This document shows positions 1 to 9,769 of a DNA stretch of 23,978 nt, in pieces. The DNA is taken from contig CAMLOU010000061.1 of the NCBI GenBank assembly GCA_946481735.1, forward strand, positions 1 to 23,978, written 5' to 3'. Source of the DNA: an uncultured Cellvibrio sp. (GTDB lineage Bacteria; Pseudomonadota; Gammaproteobacteria; Pseudomonadales; Cellvibrionaceae). The position numbers were made by a program, and so were the translations under genes. The notes beneath the pieces are model-generated. The model ran no database searches. It had not been told where the DNA came from and saw only the letters and a list, made by a program, of their open reading frames with translations. Positions within the stretch are counted from its first letter, which is position 1. Each line of letters begins with the position of its first letter.

Positions 1-501
1 CGTGCTCGCGAGATAGCTTGCTCTGTCGGGCCATTTGTCACAGTCGTCGGTTTGTTTGTTGATGCTGAACCTGCTTATGTGAACACAGTATTAGCCCAGG
101 TACCCTTGCATGTGCTGCAGTTTCATGGAGACGAAACCCCGGCCTACTGCGAATCGTTCGGTCGTCCGTACCTTAAAGCTATTCGTATGCGCCCCGAATT
201 GGATACCAGATCAGCTATAGCGGATTACCCCTCAGCAACAGCGATTCTCCTCGATGCGTACCGCCCCGGTATTCCCGGTGGTACCGGTGAGACTTTCGAT
301 TGGCAACGGGTCCCACGGGATGCAGGTAAAACGATTGTATTAGCCGGTGGCTTGACGCCTGCCAATGTCGCTGAAGCAATTCGCTCCACACATGTCTATG
401 GTGTGGATGTAAGTGGCGGTGTTGAATCCGCTCCTGGTCAGAAAGACGCCGCCAAGGTAAAAGAATTTATTATCAATGCCAGTCATGGCTCGTACAGGTG
501 A
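1..501 (+). CDS. trpF: Phosphoribosylanthranilate isomerase (3' part; 5' end outside window)
   Basis: This enzyme isomerises N-(5-phosphoribosyl)anthranilate to CdRP in cytoplasmic tryptophan synthesis. The reading frame is open from base 1 and encodes 166 residues before TGA at 499-501. TrpF proteins are usually about 205 residues, so roughly 40 N-terminal residues, including the KxCG motif with the catalytic Cys, lie upstream of the window. Visible family motifs of the TIM barrel are LQFHGDE, the LLDA segment carrying the expected general-acid Asp, [19 protein letters not shown] and the phosphate-binding GVDVSGGVE near the C-terminus. An in-frame TTG at 52 is internal and not the true start. 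trpB follows after 7 bases, so the two are almost certainly co-transcribed. Identification is secure; the truncation is only the window edge. Confidence 0.95.
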   Translation, partial: RAREIACSVGPFVTVVGLFVDAEPAYVNTVLAQVPLHVLQFHGDETPAYCESFGRPYLKAIRMRPELDTRSAIADYPSATAILLDAYRPGIPGGTGETFDWQRVPRDAGKTIVLAGGLTPANVAEAIRSTHVYGVDVSGGVESAPGQKDAAKVKEFIINASHGSYR

Positions 502-508
502 AGAAACG

Positions 509-1735
509 GTGAGTGATAACAAGCAGTCTTCCACAGTTGATTACAGTGCATTTCCCAACGCCGAAGGTCATTTTGGCCCCTATGGTGGTCGTTTCGTGTC
601 GGAAACGCTTATCTATGCCCTGGATGAATTGAATACGATCTATACCCGCTTGAAGGATGACCCTAACTTTCAAGCCGAATTTGATAAGGACCTGGCCCAT
701 TATGTCGGGCGCCCGTCACCTTTGTACTTTGCCGAGCGCTGGAGTCGTGAGTTGGGTGGGGCGCAGGTGTTTTTAAAGCGCGAAGACCTGAATCACACCG
801 GTGCCCACAAGGTTAATAACACCATCGGTCAGGCACTGTTAGCCAAATTTACCGGGAAGGGCCGGGTTATTGCCGAAACTGGTGCAGGGCAGCACGGTGT
901 AGCTACGGCCACAGTTGCGGCACGTCTCGGTTTGAAATGTCGGGTGTATATGGGTGCGGATGACGTGAAGCGTCAATCGCTGAATGTCTACCGCATGAAA
1001 CTGCTGGGGGCAGAAGTATTCCCCGTCACCTCCGGATCGCGCACGCTGAAAGACGCGATGAATGAAGCCATGCGTGATTGGGCGACCAATGTGGATGATA
1101 CCTTCTACATCATCGGTACGGTTGCTGGTCCTCATCCCTATCCACAATTGGTGCGCGACTTCCAGGCCGTTATTGGTCGCGAGGCGCGCGCGCAATCACT
1201 GGCGCAGGCTGGCAAGTTGCCGGATGCCCTGGTGGCATGTGTCGGCGGTGGGTCCAACGCAATTGGCTTGTTTCATCCCTTCCTGGCCGACGAATCCGTG
1301 GCGATGTACGGCGTCGAAGCGGGTGGGCTGGGTATTGAAACAGGCAAGCACGCAGCGCCGCTAAATAAAGGTATTCCTGGCGTCCTGCACGGCAATCGCA
1401 CTTATTTGATGGAAGATGAGAATGGCCAGATCATCGAAACCCACTCTGTATCGGCGGGGTTGGATTATCCTGGTGTGGGGCCTGAGCATTCCTGGTTAAA
1501 AGATATCGGTCGCGTAAATTATGTGGCGGTCAACGACGACGAAGCTCTCGCCGCGTTCCGGAAAATTACCCGAACTGAAGGTATTATGCCGGCGCTGGAG
1601 TCCAGCCATGCCTTGGCCTATGTCGAGAAACTCGCCCCTACCATGGGCAAGGATCAAATTATAATCGCCAATCTTTCCGGTCGGGGTGACAAGGATATCC
1701 TCACTGTTGCCGGAATCGATGGAATCACTGTTTAA
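509..1735 (+). CDS. trpB: Tryptophan synthase beta chain
   Basis: PLP enzyme that condenses indole with L-serine to give tryptophan, working in an alpha2-beta2 complex with TrpA. The sequence shows [10 protein letters not shown] with the PLP lysine (K101 from this start), ETGAGQHG, the PLP-phosphate loop GGGSN (246-250) and the C-terminal LSGRGDKD. I chose GTG at 509 (408 residues) because AGGTGA lies 7 bases upstream and it begins just after the trpF stop. An ATG at 476 in the same frame would add 11 residues and overlap trpF by 26 bases; it is possible but has no better ribosome site. The E. coli protein is 397 residues. trpA follows after 39 bases. Confidence 0.96.
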   Translation: MSDNKQSSTVDYSAFPNAEGHFGPYGGRFVSETLIYALDELNTIYTRLKDDPNFQAEFDKDLAHYVGRPSPLYFAERWSRELGGAQVFLKREDLNHTGAHKVNNTIGQALLAKFTGKGRVIAETGAGQHGVATATVAARLGLKCRVYMGADDVKRQSLNVYRMKLLGAEVFPVTSGSRTLKDAMNEAMRDWATNVDDTFYIIGTVAGPHPYPQLVRDFQAVIGREARAQSLAQAGKLPDALVACVGGGSNAIGLFHPFLADESVAMYGVEAGGLGIETGKHAAPLNKGIPGVLHGNRTYLMEDENGQIIETHSVSAGLDYPGVGPEHSWLKDIGRVNYVAVNDDEALAAFRKITRTEGIMPALESSHALAYVEKLAPTMGKDQIIIANLSGRGDKDILTVAGIDGITV

Positions 1736-1774
1736 CCAGCATCGGGCGCTATCAGCCATCAGGAAATCCAATTG

Positions 1775-2584
1775 ATGAGTCGTATTTCGCAAGTCTTGAG
1801 TCAAGCCAAAGCCAATGGCCGTAAAGCCTTGGTGGCTTATATTGTTAATGGTGACCCCTATCCGGCTGCAACCCTGCCCACCATGCATAAATTGGTAGAG
1901 CAGGGGGTTGATGTGATTGAGTTGGGTGTTCCCTTCTCCGATCCTATGGCCGAAGGCCCGGTCATCCAGAAGGGTCATGAACGCGCGCTGGCACATAACA
2001 TCAGCCTCAAGGCTACCCTGGATGTGGCGCGTGAGTTTCGCAAGAGCAATAGTCATACGCCGCTGGTATTGATGGGGTACGCCAATCCGGTAGAACGCTT
2101 CGGTTATGAAGCCTTTGCCAGGGCCGCTGCCGAGGCGGGCGTTGACGGCTTGCTGACCGTGGATTTGCCGCCGGAAGAGGTGGCGGTATTGAAGGAAGCA
2201 CTGGATTCAGCAGGGCTCGATAACATCTTCTTATTGGCGCCAACAACAACTGTCGAGCGCGCCCGCAAGATCGCCAGCCATGCCAGCGGTTTTCTCTATT
2301 ATGTTTCTCTCAAAGGCGTAACGGGTGCCGGCCATCTGGACGTGGGTGCCGTTAAAGCCAAATTGGATGAGTTCGGCCAGTTAACCGATCTGCCCGTCTG
2401 TGTTGGTTTTGGTATCAAAGATCCTGAAACTGCCAAGGCGATTGCGTCCTTGGCTGACGGTGTGGTGGTAGGTAGTGTGCTGGTGGACAAGATGGGCAGC
2501 ATGGCGGATCAAAGCCACACTGATATTGCTCGGGCTGTTGGCGACATTGTTGGCAGTATCCGCAAAGCGCTTGATGACCGCTAA
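1775..2584 (+). CDS. trpA: Tryptophan synthase alpha chain
   Basis: Cleaves indole-3-glycerol phosphate to indole and glyceraldehyde-3-phosphate, and channels indole to TrpB. The protein is 269 residues, matching the E. coli length of 268. ATG at 1775 is chosen because AGGAAA ends 8 bases upstream; the adjacent TTG at 1772 is less likely. TIM-barrel motifs include VIELGVPFSDP with catalytic Glu49, GYANP, GLLTVDLPPEE, and the phosphate-binding GFGIKDPE and GVVVGS segments. The second catalytic residue, Asp60 in the enteric enzymes, is glutamate here: residues 56-62 read DPMAEGP and E60 falls at exactly the right position. The rest of the protein looks intact, so I regard it as a working TrpA with a conservative active-site change. 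Confidence 0.96.
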   Translation: MSRISQVLSQAKANGRKALVAYIVNGDPYPAATLPTMHKLVEQGVDVIELGVPFSDPMAEGPVIQKGHERALAHNISLKATLDVAREFRKSNSHTPLVLMGYANPVERFGYEAFARAAAEAGVDGLLTVDLPPEEVAVLKEALDSAGLDNIFLLAPTTTVERARKIASHASGFLYYVSLKGVTGAGHLDVGAVKAKLDEFGQLTDLPVCVGFGIKDPETAKAIASLADGVVVGSVLVDKMGSMADQSHTDIARAVGDIVGSIRKALDDR

Positions 2585-2628
2585 ACCTGATTTTTAATTT
2601 CGAAAACTGTAACGAGAGAAGATAACCG

Positions 2629-3489
2629 ATGAGTTGGTTAGACAAAATTATCCCGAATGTGGTGCGTTCAGAAGGCAAGCGCAGCACCAAAGTCCCGGAA
2701 GGTTTGTGGGAAAAATGTGTGAAGTGCGATGCTGTACTTTACAAACCCGAGCTGGAAAAAAACCTCGATGTTTGCCCAAAGTGTGATCATCACAAACGCA
2801 TGGGTGCACGGGCGCGATTAAATGTATTTCTCGATGAAAATAATCGTAAGGAATTGGCCACAGACGTTGAGCCCATTGACCGCTTGAAATTTAAAGACAT
2901 TAAAAAATATAAAGAACGTTTAACCACTGCCCAGAAAGCCACGGGTGAAAAAGACGCGTTGATCGCTATGAAAGGCGAATTGAAAGGCATGCCGGTAGTC
3001 GCTGTGGCTTTCGAGTTTGCGTTTCACGGCGGCTCTATGGGCTATGTCGTTGGTGAGCGCTTTACCCGCGCTGCCAAAGTGGCCCTTGAAGAAAATATTC
3101 CGCTTATCTGTTTCTCAGCCACTGGCGGTGCCCGTATGCAAGAAGCACTGATTTCCTTGATGCAGATGGCTAAAACCAGTGCGGTGATTGAGCGCCTGAA
3201 GATGCAGGGAACGCCTTATATTTCGATCATGACCGACCCGGTTTACGGCGGTGTATCTGCCAGCCTGGCGCTGTTGGGTGATATCAATGCCGCTGAGCCA
3301 GGGGCGCGAGCCGGTTTTGCTGGCCCCAACATCATTGAGCAGACCATCCGTCAAAAATTACCTAAAGGTTTCCAGCGCAGTGAGTTTTTGCTGGAACATG
3401 GGGCTATCGATATGATTATCCATCGCCGCGATATGCGTGACAAAGTGGCTTCCTTGCTCGCGAAATTTACCCGTCGCGCAGCGGTGTAA
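2629..3489 (+). CDS. accD: Acetyl-CoA carboxylase carboxyltransferase subunit beta
   Basis: Beta subunit of the carboxyltransferase that, with AccA, moves the carboxyl group from carboxybiotin to acetyl-CoA to make malonyl-CoA for fatty acid synthesis. The 286-residue protein has the N-terminal four-Cys zinc ribbon at C30, C33, C49 and C52, with the same spacing as E. coli AccD. A crotonase-like carboxyltransferase domain follows, with [25 protein letters not shown] and [19 protein letters not shown]-free but purine-rich stretch (GAGAGAAG at 2614-2621) precedes the ATG as ribosome site. It lies 44 bases after trpA and 21 before folC. The accD-folC pairing is typical of pseudomonads and relatives. 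Confidence 0.97.
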   Translation: MSWLDKIIPNVVRSEGKRSTKVPEGLWEKCVKCDAVLYKPELEKNLDVCPKCDHHKRMGARARLNVFLDENNRKELATDVEPIDRLKFKDIKKYKERLTTAQKATGEKDALIAMKGELKGMPVVAVAFEFAFHGGSMGYVVGERFTRAAKVALEENIPLICFSATGGARMQEALISLMQMAKTSAVIERLKMQGTPYISIMTDPVYGGVSASLALLGDINAAEPGARAGFAGPNIIEQTIRQKLPKGFQRSEFLLEHGAIDMIIHRRDMRDKVASLLAKFTRRAAV

Positions 3490-3510
3490 ATCTCTCACGC
3501 TGCGCTCTCA

Positions 3511-4800
3511 ATGCAATTTTCATCACTTAATGAGTGGTTGGGATGGCTGGAAACCTGCCATCCCCAAGAGATCGACCTGGGGCTGGAGCGTATCCGCGTT
3601 GTAGCCCAGGCGCTGCAATTATTAAATCCCACGGCGCGGGTTGTCACAGTGGGCGGCACGAATGGCAAAGGCTCATGTGTCGCAGCAACGGCCGCGCTCT
3701 TGCAATCGACAGGCTTGCGTGTCGGTGTCTACACCTCTCCTCATTTACTTCACTATTGCGAGCGTATCTGCGTCAACGGTGTAAAAGCCACCGAAGCGGA
3801 AGTGTGTGAGGCCTTTGAAAAAATTTACCTCGCTTGCGGTTCGGTTAGCCTGACGTATTTTGAATATGGCACTCTGGCGGCATTGGAAATATTCCGGTCT
3901 CGGCAGGTGGATGTCATGGTGCTTGAGGTGGGATTGGGGGGGCGCCTTGATGCGGTCAATATCCTTAATCCCGATGTGGCTGTCATCACCAGTATTGATC
4001 TGGACCATCAGGACTGGCTGGGTAACGACCGGGAAAGCATCGGTCAGGAAAAAGCTGGCATTATGCGCTCCCACAAACCGGTCGTATGCGCTGACCCTAT
4101 GCCGCCTAAAACGGTGGTGGCGACAGCGCAGCATGTTTCAGCCCAGTGGCATGGTGTGAATGAAACCTTTGGGTTTTCGGCCGGGCAAGCTTACTGGGAT
4201 TGGTGGGGTTTGAATCCAGCGGGTCAACGCATTGAATTGGATGGGCTCCCATTACCTGTATTACCCTTGCCGAGCCTCGCGGCGGCGTTACAGGTGGTAA
4301 ACCTCCTGGGTCTTGATCCTGGCAAGATTGAGTGTGGCGAGCTCTTGGCCAATTTGGAGCTCCCCGGTCGTTTCCAGCAATTGCATTACCAGAATCATCA
4401 TTTCATTCTCGATGTTGCGCATAACCCGGCTGCGACACAATACCTTGCGCGGCGCCTTCAGGCGCAGAATTTCCCCGGTCGAATCATCGGTATCGTGGCG
4501 ATGATGGCCGACAAAGATCGCTCTAACAGTCTGGGCAATCTTACTCACCTGATTAATGCCTGGTATCTGGCAGACCTGTCGTGGTTACCACGGGCGGCTA
4601 CACCTGATCAACTGGCGCAGGACCTGCAACAATTGACGGTACCTGTTGTCGGTCGTGGTACAGTGGCGGAATGTATTGGGCAGGCCCTGGCTGTTGCACA
4701 GGCTGAGGATCGCATTGTGATATTTGGTTCTTTCTACACTGTGGCCGCTGCCCTGGCCGTCATGCAGCCGTCAGAGACCGAGCAGGGGAGTCAACAGTGA
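3511..4800 (+). CDS. folC: Bifunctional dihydrofolate/folylpolyglutamate synthase
   Basis: Mur-ligase-family enzyme that adds glutamate to dihydropteroate and extends the polyglutamate tail of folates, using ATP. The 429 residues carry the P-loop GGTNGKGS (48-55), TSPHL, LEVGLGGRLDAVN, TSIDLDHQDWLG with the metal-binding His, EKAGIMR, and DVAHNPAA (301-308) that starts the C-terminal domain. The start ATG at 3511 has no convincing Shine-Dalgarno sequence, so it may be translated at a modest rate or through read-through from accD. Its stop overlaps the GTG start of dedD by four bases (GTGA). Confidence 0.95.
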   Translation: MQFSSLNEWLGWLETCHPQEIDLGLERIRVVAQALQLLNPTARVVTVGGTNGKGSCVAATAALLQSTGLRVGVYTSPHLLHYCERICVNGVKATEAEVCEAFEKIYLACGSVSLTYFEYGTLAALEIFRSRQVDVMVLEVGLGGRLDAVNILNPDVAVITSIDLDHQDWLGNDRESIGQEKAGIMRSHKPVVCADPMPPKTVVATAQHVSAQWHGVNETFGFSAGQAYWDWWGLNPAGQRIELDGLPLPVLPLPSLAAALQVVNLLGLDPGKIECGELLANLELPGRFQQLHYQNHHFILDVAHNPAATQYLARRLQAQNFPGRIIGIVAMMADKDRSNSLGNLTHLINAWYLADLSWLPRAATPDQLAQDLQQLTVPVVGRGTVAECIGQALAVAQAEDRIVIFGSFYTVAAALAVMQPSETEQGSQQ

Positions 4801-5390
4801 AAGACGCCTTAAAACAAAGATTGGTGGGTGCTGTGGTGCTGGCCGCTATCGGGGTGATATTTCTGCCCGGTTTTTTTAAAGAGCAGCAGGGGCATCAGGT
4901 CGACACCCGTTCACACATTCCTGCCGAACCTTCCTCGCCGCAAGTGACCTTTGAAGCGCCGCAACAGCCTACTGACATATCCCCGGCACCAGAACCTGAA
5001 ACCATGTTTCTACCCCCTGAACCAGAGCCAGCCCCTGAGCCCGAGCCGGAAGTGCTGGCCGACGCAGATGCTCCTGTCCCACCCGTTGAAGACAAACCCG
5101 CCGCAACAACAGAGCAGGTTCCTCAATTACCCTTGGGGCCTGACGGAATTCCTGATGCCTGGGTTGTGCAGGTGGCGAGTCTCAGTAACAAAGAGGCCGC
5201 AGCGAAACTGCGTGATGAGTTACAGGCGGAGGGGCACAAAGCTTATGTCCGCACAGTGACAACGGCAAACGGTTCGGTGACACGGGTTTTTATTGGACCA
5301 AAGCTGGACAAGGCAGAAGCGCTGAAAGTGAAAGCTGAGGTCGACAAGCGATTGAAAGTGAACGCGATGGTGCTGCGTTTTCAGCCTTGA
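4797..5390 (+). CDS. dedD: DedD-type SPOR-domain membrane protein
   Basis: Predicted inner-membrane protein with a periplasmic SPOR domain; family members bind glycan strands stripped of stem peptides and gather at the division septum. The 197 residues contain a short cytoplasmic end, one membrane helix (about 9-25), a Pro/Glu-rich linker (about 35-110) with EPEP-type repetition, and a SPOR domain (about 120-197) starting WVVQVASLSNKEAA and including RVFIGPKLDKAEA. The GTG start at 4797 overlaps the folC stop; AGGGGAG just upstream is a strong ribosome site. Position after folC and before cvpA-purF matches E. coli dedD. The symbol is assigned from position and architecture. Confidence 0.88.
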   Translation: MKDALKQRLVGAVVLAAIGVIFLPGFFKEQQGHQVDTRSHIPAEPSSPQVTFEAPQQPTDISPAPEPETMFLPPEPEPAPEPEPEVLADADAPVPPVEDKPAATTEQVPQLPLGPDGIPDAWVVQVASLSNKEAAAKLRDELQAEGHKAYVRTVTTANGSVTRVFIGPKLDKAEALKVKAEVDKRLKVNAMVLRFQP

Positions 5391-5451
5391 ATCCGATACG
5401 GCCGGCCACCATTATTGCCGTGTTTTCGGGGTATCTGATGCCGGACCGGTC

Positions 5452-5460
5452 TGCTAAAAT
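5452..5460 (+). promoter_or_regulatory. Candidate extended -10 promoter for cvpA-purF-metZ
   Basis: TGCTAAAAT fits an extended -10 element (TGn followed by TAAAAT) about 34 bases before the cvpA ATG, within the 103-base dedD-cvpA gap. I see no good -35 hexamer at the usual distance, which is acceptable for extended -10 promoters. This would let the purine genes be expressed separately from the upstream run. No obvious PurR operator is seen. It is a sequence match only. Confidence 0.4.
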
Positions 5461-5493
5461 GCGCCTCCTTGATCAACCGGAGATTCCTGGCGC

Positions 5494-5994
5494 ATGAATT
5501 GGGCAGATTGGACCATTGTCGTTATCTTGGTTCTATCCAGTTTGATCAGTATCAAGCGGGGTTTCGTCAAGGAAGCCCTCTCTCTCGCCACCTGGATTCT
5601 GGCAGTCATTATCGCGCTGTTATTCAGCGAACGTCTGGCTGTCCTGTTAACTGATTCAATTACTACTCCTTCTGTTCGCGAGGTCGTCGCGTTTGCCATT
5701 TTATTTATCGCGACTTTACTGGTCGGCGCTATGGTGAATTATTTGATTGGAGAGTTGGTGCGCATTACCGGTTTATCGGGTACGGATCGCACGCTGGGTA
5801 TGGTATTTGGTTTGGCGCGTGGCTTTATTATCGTGATGGCCCTGCTGATTTTCTTGCCATCACTGGTTCCCGTTGAAGAAGACAGCTGGTGGCATGAGTC
5901 GCGGTTGATCCCCTATTTTTTATCATTTGAAGGCTGGGCCCGTTCAACGGCCACGGATGTCTCGCAAATGTTTTCAGGTTTGTTCGGCAAGTAG
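5494..5994 (+). CDS. cvpA: CvpA family inner-membrane protein
   Basis: Small polytopic inner-membrane protein of the colicin V production family; in E. coli it is needed for colicin V export, but its native job is poorly defined and it is linked to envelope homeostasis. The 166 residues have four hydrophobic helices: near residues 3-22 (starting [16 protein letters not shown]), 28-48, 64-87 and 101-124. RGFVKEA after helix 1 is typical. GGAG lies upstream of the ATG. It stands immediately before purF (29-base gap), the conserved arrangement in gammaproteobacteria. Identification is firm, function is not. Confidence 0.92.
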   Translation: MNWADWTIVVILVLSSLISIKRGFVKEALSLATWILAVIIALLFSERLAVLLTDSITTPSVREVVAFAILFIATLLVGAMVNYLIGELVRITGLSGTDRTLGMVFGLARGFIIVMALLIFLPSLVPVEEDSWWHESRLIPYFLSFEGWARSTATDVSQMFSGLFGK

Positions 5995-6023
5995 CAATAC
6001 ACATTTTTAAAGGTGAGGCAATT

Positions 6024-7556
6024 ATGTGCGGCATTGTTGGTATTGTGGGTAAACGCGATGTGAATTTGCAGTTGTACGATGCGTTAACCATATTGCAACA
6101 CAGGGGGCAGGATGCCGCAGGGATTGTGACATGTCAGGAGGGGAGGCTGGCACAACAAAAAGCCAATGGCCTGGTGCAGGATGTGTTCAGAACCCGCCAC
6201 ATGCAGCGGCTGGTTGGCAACATGGGCATTGGTCATGTGCGCTACCCTACAGCCGGCAGCTCCGGTCCGGCGCTGGCACAACCTTTTTATGTCAATTCAC
6301 CTTATGGTATCGCTCTGGCGCATAACGGCAATCTCACCAATGCCGCGCAGTTAAGTGAAGAGTTATTTAAAACGGATTTGCGCCACGTAAATACCGATTC
6401 CGATTCGGAAGTCTTGCTGAACGTGTTTGCACACGAGTTGCAATTGCAAGGCAAATTAACGCCCAATGCGGATGATATTTTCGCTGCAGTATCCGGTGTA
6501 CATCGTCGCGTTAGCGGTGGTTATGCCATCGTGTCATTGATTGCCCGTTATGGTCTGGTTGCGTTCCGCGATCCGTTTGGCATTCGCCCTTTGGTATATG
6601 GCAAGCGCGAGTCGGAAGAGGGTACCGAGTATATGGTGGCCTCCGAAAGTGTTGCACTCAATGTGCTGGGTTTTGAATTGATTGATGACGTAGCGCCGGG
6701 TGAAGCGATTTACATTACCGAAAATGGTAAATTGCACCGCCGCCAGTGTGCGGAAAACCCGAGCCTGAATCCGTGTATTTTTGAACATGTGTATTTTGCG
6801 CGTCCGGATTCCATCATGGATGGTATCTCCGTGTATAAAGCGCGCTTGCGCCAGGGCGAAAAACTGGCTGAAAAAATTCTGCGTGAACGGCCCGATCACG
6901 ATATTGATGTGGTGATTCCTATCCCTGACAGCAGCCGTGTTGCCGGCCAGGCACTGGCGCAAAAACTGGGCGTGAAATTCCGGGAAGGTTTGGTCAAGAA
7001 CCGCTACATCGGCCGCACCTTTATCATGCCGGGACAACAGCAGCGTAAAAAATCTGTGCGCCAGAAGCTGAATCCCATTGATCTGGAGTTTAAAGGCAAG
7101 AATGTGTTGTTGGTAGACGATTCCATCGTGCGCGGCACCACTTGCCAACAAATTATTCAGATGTCGCGCGATGCGGGTGCCAAGAAAGTGTATTTTGCTT
7201 CGGCGTCACCGGCGGTTATTTACCCCAACGTGTACGGCATTGATATGCCAACGACTTCCGAGTTGATTGCACACGGCCGTACGCACGAAGAAGTGTGTCG
7301 CGAAATCGGTGCGGACTGGTTAATTTATCAGGACCTTGAAGATCTGATTGCAGCGTCGTCTGAAGGTAATAGTCGGGTGACCAACTTTGATTGCTCGGTA
7401 TTTACCGGTCAGTACATTACCGGAAAAGTGACGCAAGACTATCTCGATATGCTGGCAGCCGTACGCAACGACAATGCCAAAACCAAAACCGGGAAAAAAA
7501 CCTTTAAACCGGAAGACACCGTGATCGGTTTGCACAATGGCGTGGCAAACAATTAG
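6024..7556 (+). CDS. purF: Amidophosphoribosyltransferase
   Basis: Catalyses the first committed step of purine synthesis: PRPP plus glutamine to 5-phosphoribosylamine. The 510-residue protein begins MCGIVGIVG, so Cys2 becomes the N-terminal nucleophile of the glutaminase domain after Met removal without a long propeptide, as in E. coli (505 residues). The Ntn-hydrolase half shows [11 protein letters not shown] and AHNGNLTN. The phosphoribosyltransferase half has the PRPP loop [13 protein letters not shown] at about 361-373. It lacks the cysteine pattern of the Fe-S Bacillus type. GGTGAGG precedes the ATG. metZ follows after 23 bases. Confidence 0.97.
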   Translation: MCGIVGIVGKRDVNLQLYDALTILQHRGQDAAGIVTCQEGRLAQQKANGLVQDVFRTRHMQRLVGNMGIGHVRYPTAGSSGPALAQPFYVNSPYGIALAHNGNLTNAAQLSEELFKTDLRHVNTDSDSEVLLNVFAHELQLQGKLTPNADDIFAAVSGVHRRVSGGYAIVSLIARYGLVAFRDPFGIRPLVYGKRESEEGTEYMVASESVALNVLGFELIDDVAPGEAIYITENGKLHRRQCAENPSLNPCIFEHVYFARPDSIMDGISVYKARLRQGEKLAEKILRERPDHDIDVVIPIPDSSRVAGQALAQKLGVKFREGLVKNRYIGRTFIMPGQQQRKKSVRQKLNPIDLEFKGKNVLLVDDSIVRGTTCQQIIQMSRDAGAKKVYFASASPAVIYPNVYGIDMPTTSELIAHGRTHEEVCREIGADWLIYQDLEDLIAASSEGNSRVTNFDCSVFTGQYITGKVTQDYLDMLAAVRNDNAKTKTGKKTFKPEDTVIGLHNGVANN

Positions 7557-7579
7557 CCAAGAACAGCAGGAATATACCA

Positions 7580-8773
7580 ATGGATGAATTTGACCATTAT
7601 TTAGATCACGCTGCACTGGACACCCTGGCGGTTCGTGCCGGACAGGTGCGCACCCAGGAAGGTGAGCACAGTGAAGCTTTGTTCCTGACGTCAAGTTATG
7701 TCTTCGGCAGTGCGCGTGAGGCAGCGGAGCGCTTTTCCGGTGAACAACCGGGCAATGTGTATTCACGCTATACCAATCCCACCGTGAGAAACTTTGAGCA
7801 GCGCATTGCGGCACTGGAAGGCGCGGAAGCTGCTGTCGGGACGTCGTCAGGTATGGCGGCCATTTTGAGCACCTGCATTGCTCTGCTGCAATCCGGTGAT
7901 CACATTGTTTGCTCCCGGAGCGTGTTCGGTACAACCACAGTATTGCTGAGTAAATATTTGCAAAAATTCGGTGTCAGTACCACCTTCGTCAATCCGGTTG
8001 ACTACACTGCGTGGCAGGCTGCTTTTACACCGAAAACCAAACTGGTATTTGTTGAAACACCGTCCAATCCACTGTGTGATGTGATCGATATCCAGCGTCT
8101 TGCCGATATAACCCATCAGCATGATGCGTTGCTGATCGTGGACAATTGTTTTTGCACGCCGGCATTGCAGCGTCCACTGGAATTCGGTGCCGACTTAATC
8201 GTTCACTCCGCCACCAAGTATATCGATGGGCAAGGGCGTTGTTTGGGCGGCGTTGTGGCAGGGCCCAAAAAATGGGTCGATGAAGTCCTCGGCTTTATTC
8301 GCAGTGCCGGGCCGACCTTGAGTCCTTTTAATGCCTGGGTATTTCTTAAAGGCCTGGAAACCTTGCGTTTGCGGATGGAGGCACATTCGCGCAATGCATT
8401 GGCCCTGGCGCAATGGTTGGATGCCCAGCCCCAGGTCGAAAAAGTTTTTTATGCGGGACTGCCTTCACATAATGGACATGAGCTTGCCACCAAACAGCAG
8501 TCTGCTTACGGTGGTGTGCTATCGTTTCGTGTAAAAGGCGGGCGAGAGCAAGCATGGAAAGTGATTGATGCCACACGCATCATGTCATTGACTGCCAATT
8601 TGGGTGATACCAAAACCACCATTGTTCACCCGGCGACAACAACTCACGGACGCTTGAGCCCCGAACAAAAAACGGAAGCGGGCATCACAGAAAATTTAAT
8701 TCGTGTTGCGGTTGGTCTCGAAGATATTGCGGATTTACAAGCAGATCTTGCGCGGGGGCTGACCTCCTTGTAG
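7580..8773 (+). CDS. metZ: O-succinylhomoserine sulfhydrylase
   Basis: PLP-dependent Cys/Met metabolism enzyme that, in pseudomonads, makes homocysteine directly from O-succinylhomoserine and sulfide. The 397 residues include YSRYTNPT, the aromatic-stacking SSGMAAI region, ETPSNP, VDNCF and SATKYIDGQGR with the PLP lysine K213. Placement right after purF is the standard location of metZ in Pseudomonas and its relatives, which favours this over cystathionine gamma-synthase or beta-lyase, whose sequences are similar. AGGA upstream of the ATG acts as ribosome site. Substrate choice (O-succinyl versus O-acetyl) is inferred from context. Confidence 0.92.
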   Translation: MDEFDHYLDHAALDTLAVRAGQVRTQEGEHSEALFLTSSYVFGSAREAAERFSGEQPGNVYSRYTNPTVRNFEQRIAALEGAEAAVGTSSGMAAILSTCIALLQSGDHIVCSRSVFGTTTVLLSKYLQKFGVSTTFVNPVDYTAWQAAFTPKTKLVFVETPSNPLCDVIDIQRLADITHQHDALLIVDNCFCTPALQRPLEFGADLIVHSATKYIDGQGRCLGGVVAGPKKWVDEVLGFIRSAGPTLSPFNAWVFLKGLETLRLRMEAHSRNALALAQWLDAQPQVEKVFYAGLPSHNGHELATKQQSAYGGVLSFRVKGGREQAWKVIDATRIMSLTANLGDTKTTIVHPATTTHGRLSPEQKTEAGITENLIRVAVGLEDIADLQADLARGLTSL

Positions 8774-8817
8774 CGATAAACGGTAACAACAAACGACAAC
8801 AAAGGCATCCGGGTGTT

Positions 8818-9741
8818 ATGCGGGATTTTATTGAAGCGATTATTTCTGAAGTTGGCCGCGTACTGCTTGGCAAGGAAGATAAGATAAAACTCGCCTTGAC
8901 CTGTTTGTTGTCCGATGGTCATTTACTGATTGAAGATTTGCCGGGGATGGGTAAAACCAGCCTGTCCCAGGCGCTTGCCAAAGTTCTCGGCCTTTCCCAC
9001 CAGCGCATACAATTTACCAGCGATATGCTGCCTGCCGATATTCTCGGTGTCTCTGTGTTTGATCCAAAAGAAGGCCAATTTACGTTTCATCCTGGTCCGG
9101 TTTTTACCCAGGTATTGCTGGCCGATGAAATCAATCGCACCACGCCGAAAACCCAAAGTGCATTGCTGGAGGCGATGGAAGAGGGGCAGGTGACCATCGA
9201 AGGTGAAACCCGCGCGCTGCCAAAACCTTTCTTTGTGATTGCGACACAAAACCCGCAGTCCCAAATGGGAACTTATCCCTTGCCGGAATCACAACTGGAT
9301 CGTTTTTTAATGCGCATCAGTCTGGGGTATCCCGATGCGGCAGCTGAAAAACAATTGTTTCTGGGCGGTGATCCGCGACAACACCTGAAGGATCTGAAAG
9401 TGTGCATTACGCCTGCGCAGTTGCAGGACATCAAGCACGCCACGCAAAAAATTAAAACGTCGGATAATTTGCTGGATTACCTTCAACGCCTGATTCATTA
9501 CACCCGCGTATCAGCGGATTTTTCTTACGGACTATCGCCACGCGGCGCCATGGCATTGTTACGCGCGGCGAAAACCTGGGCGTTTATGCACGGCCGTGCT
9601 TATGTGATTCCTGAAGATATCCAGGCGTTATTGCCTGCCGTGGTTACCCATCGCATTGCACCGGCATCGTCTGCCCGGGATCAGGGTGAGCACACCTTGG
9701 TTATCAAATTGCTCAATACCGTTGATGTTGTTGCCACCTAA
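8818..9741 (+). CDS. MoxR family AAA+ ATPase
   Basis: AAA+ ATPase of the MoxR group, thought to act as a chaperone that matures or activates partner proteins, usually encoded beside DUF58 or VWA proteins. The 307 residues show Walker A DLPGMGKTS (40-48), Walker B LLADEINR (E104), sensor-1 region VIATQNP, the arginine-rich LPESQLDRF segment, and a C-terminal lid with SPRGAMALLRAAK. The start ATG at 8818 has only a weak AAGG site upstream. Here the gene heads a three-gene group with DUF58 and a TgpA-like transglutaminase protein, so those are its probable partners. Confidence 0.93.
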   Translation: MRDFIEAIISEVGRVLLGKEDKIKLALTCLLSDGHLLIEDLPGMGKTSLSQALAKVLGLSHQRIQFTSDMLPADILGVSVFDPKEGQFTFHPGPVFTQVLLADEINRTTPKTQSALLEAMEEGQVTIEGETRALPKPFFVIATQNPQSQMGTYPLPESQLDRFLMRISLGYPDAAAEKQLFLGGDPRQHLKDLKVCITPAQLQDIKHATQKIKTSDNLLDYLQRLIHYTRVSADFSYGLSPRGAMALLRAAKTWAFMHGRAYVIPEDIQALLPAVVTHRIAPASSARDQGEHTLVIKLLNTVDVVAT

Positions 9742-9769
9742 TCTATCGACATCCTTGTGGTGAGGCGCC

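Noticed and set aside
6534..7151. 205-residue open frame on the - strand inside purF
   Set aside because: Antisense to the core of purF; composition is rich in His, Gln and Phe as expected of a shadow frame, and no family is recognisable.
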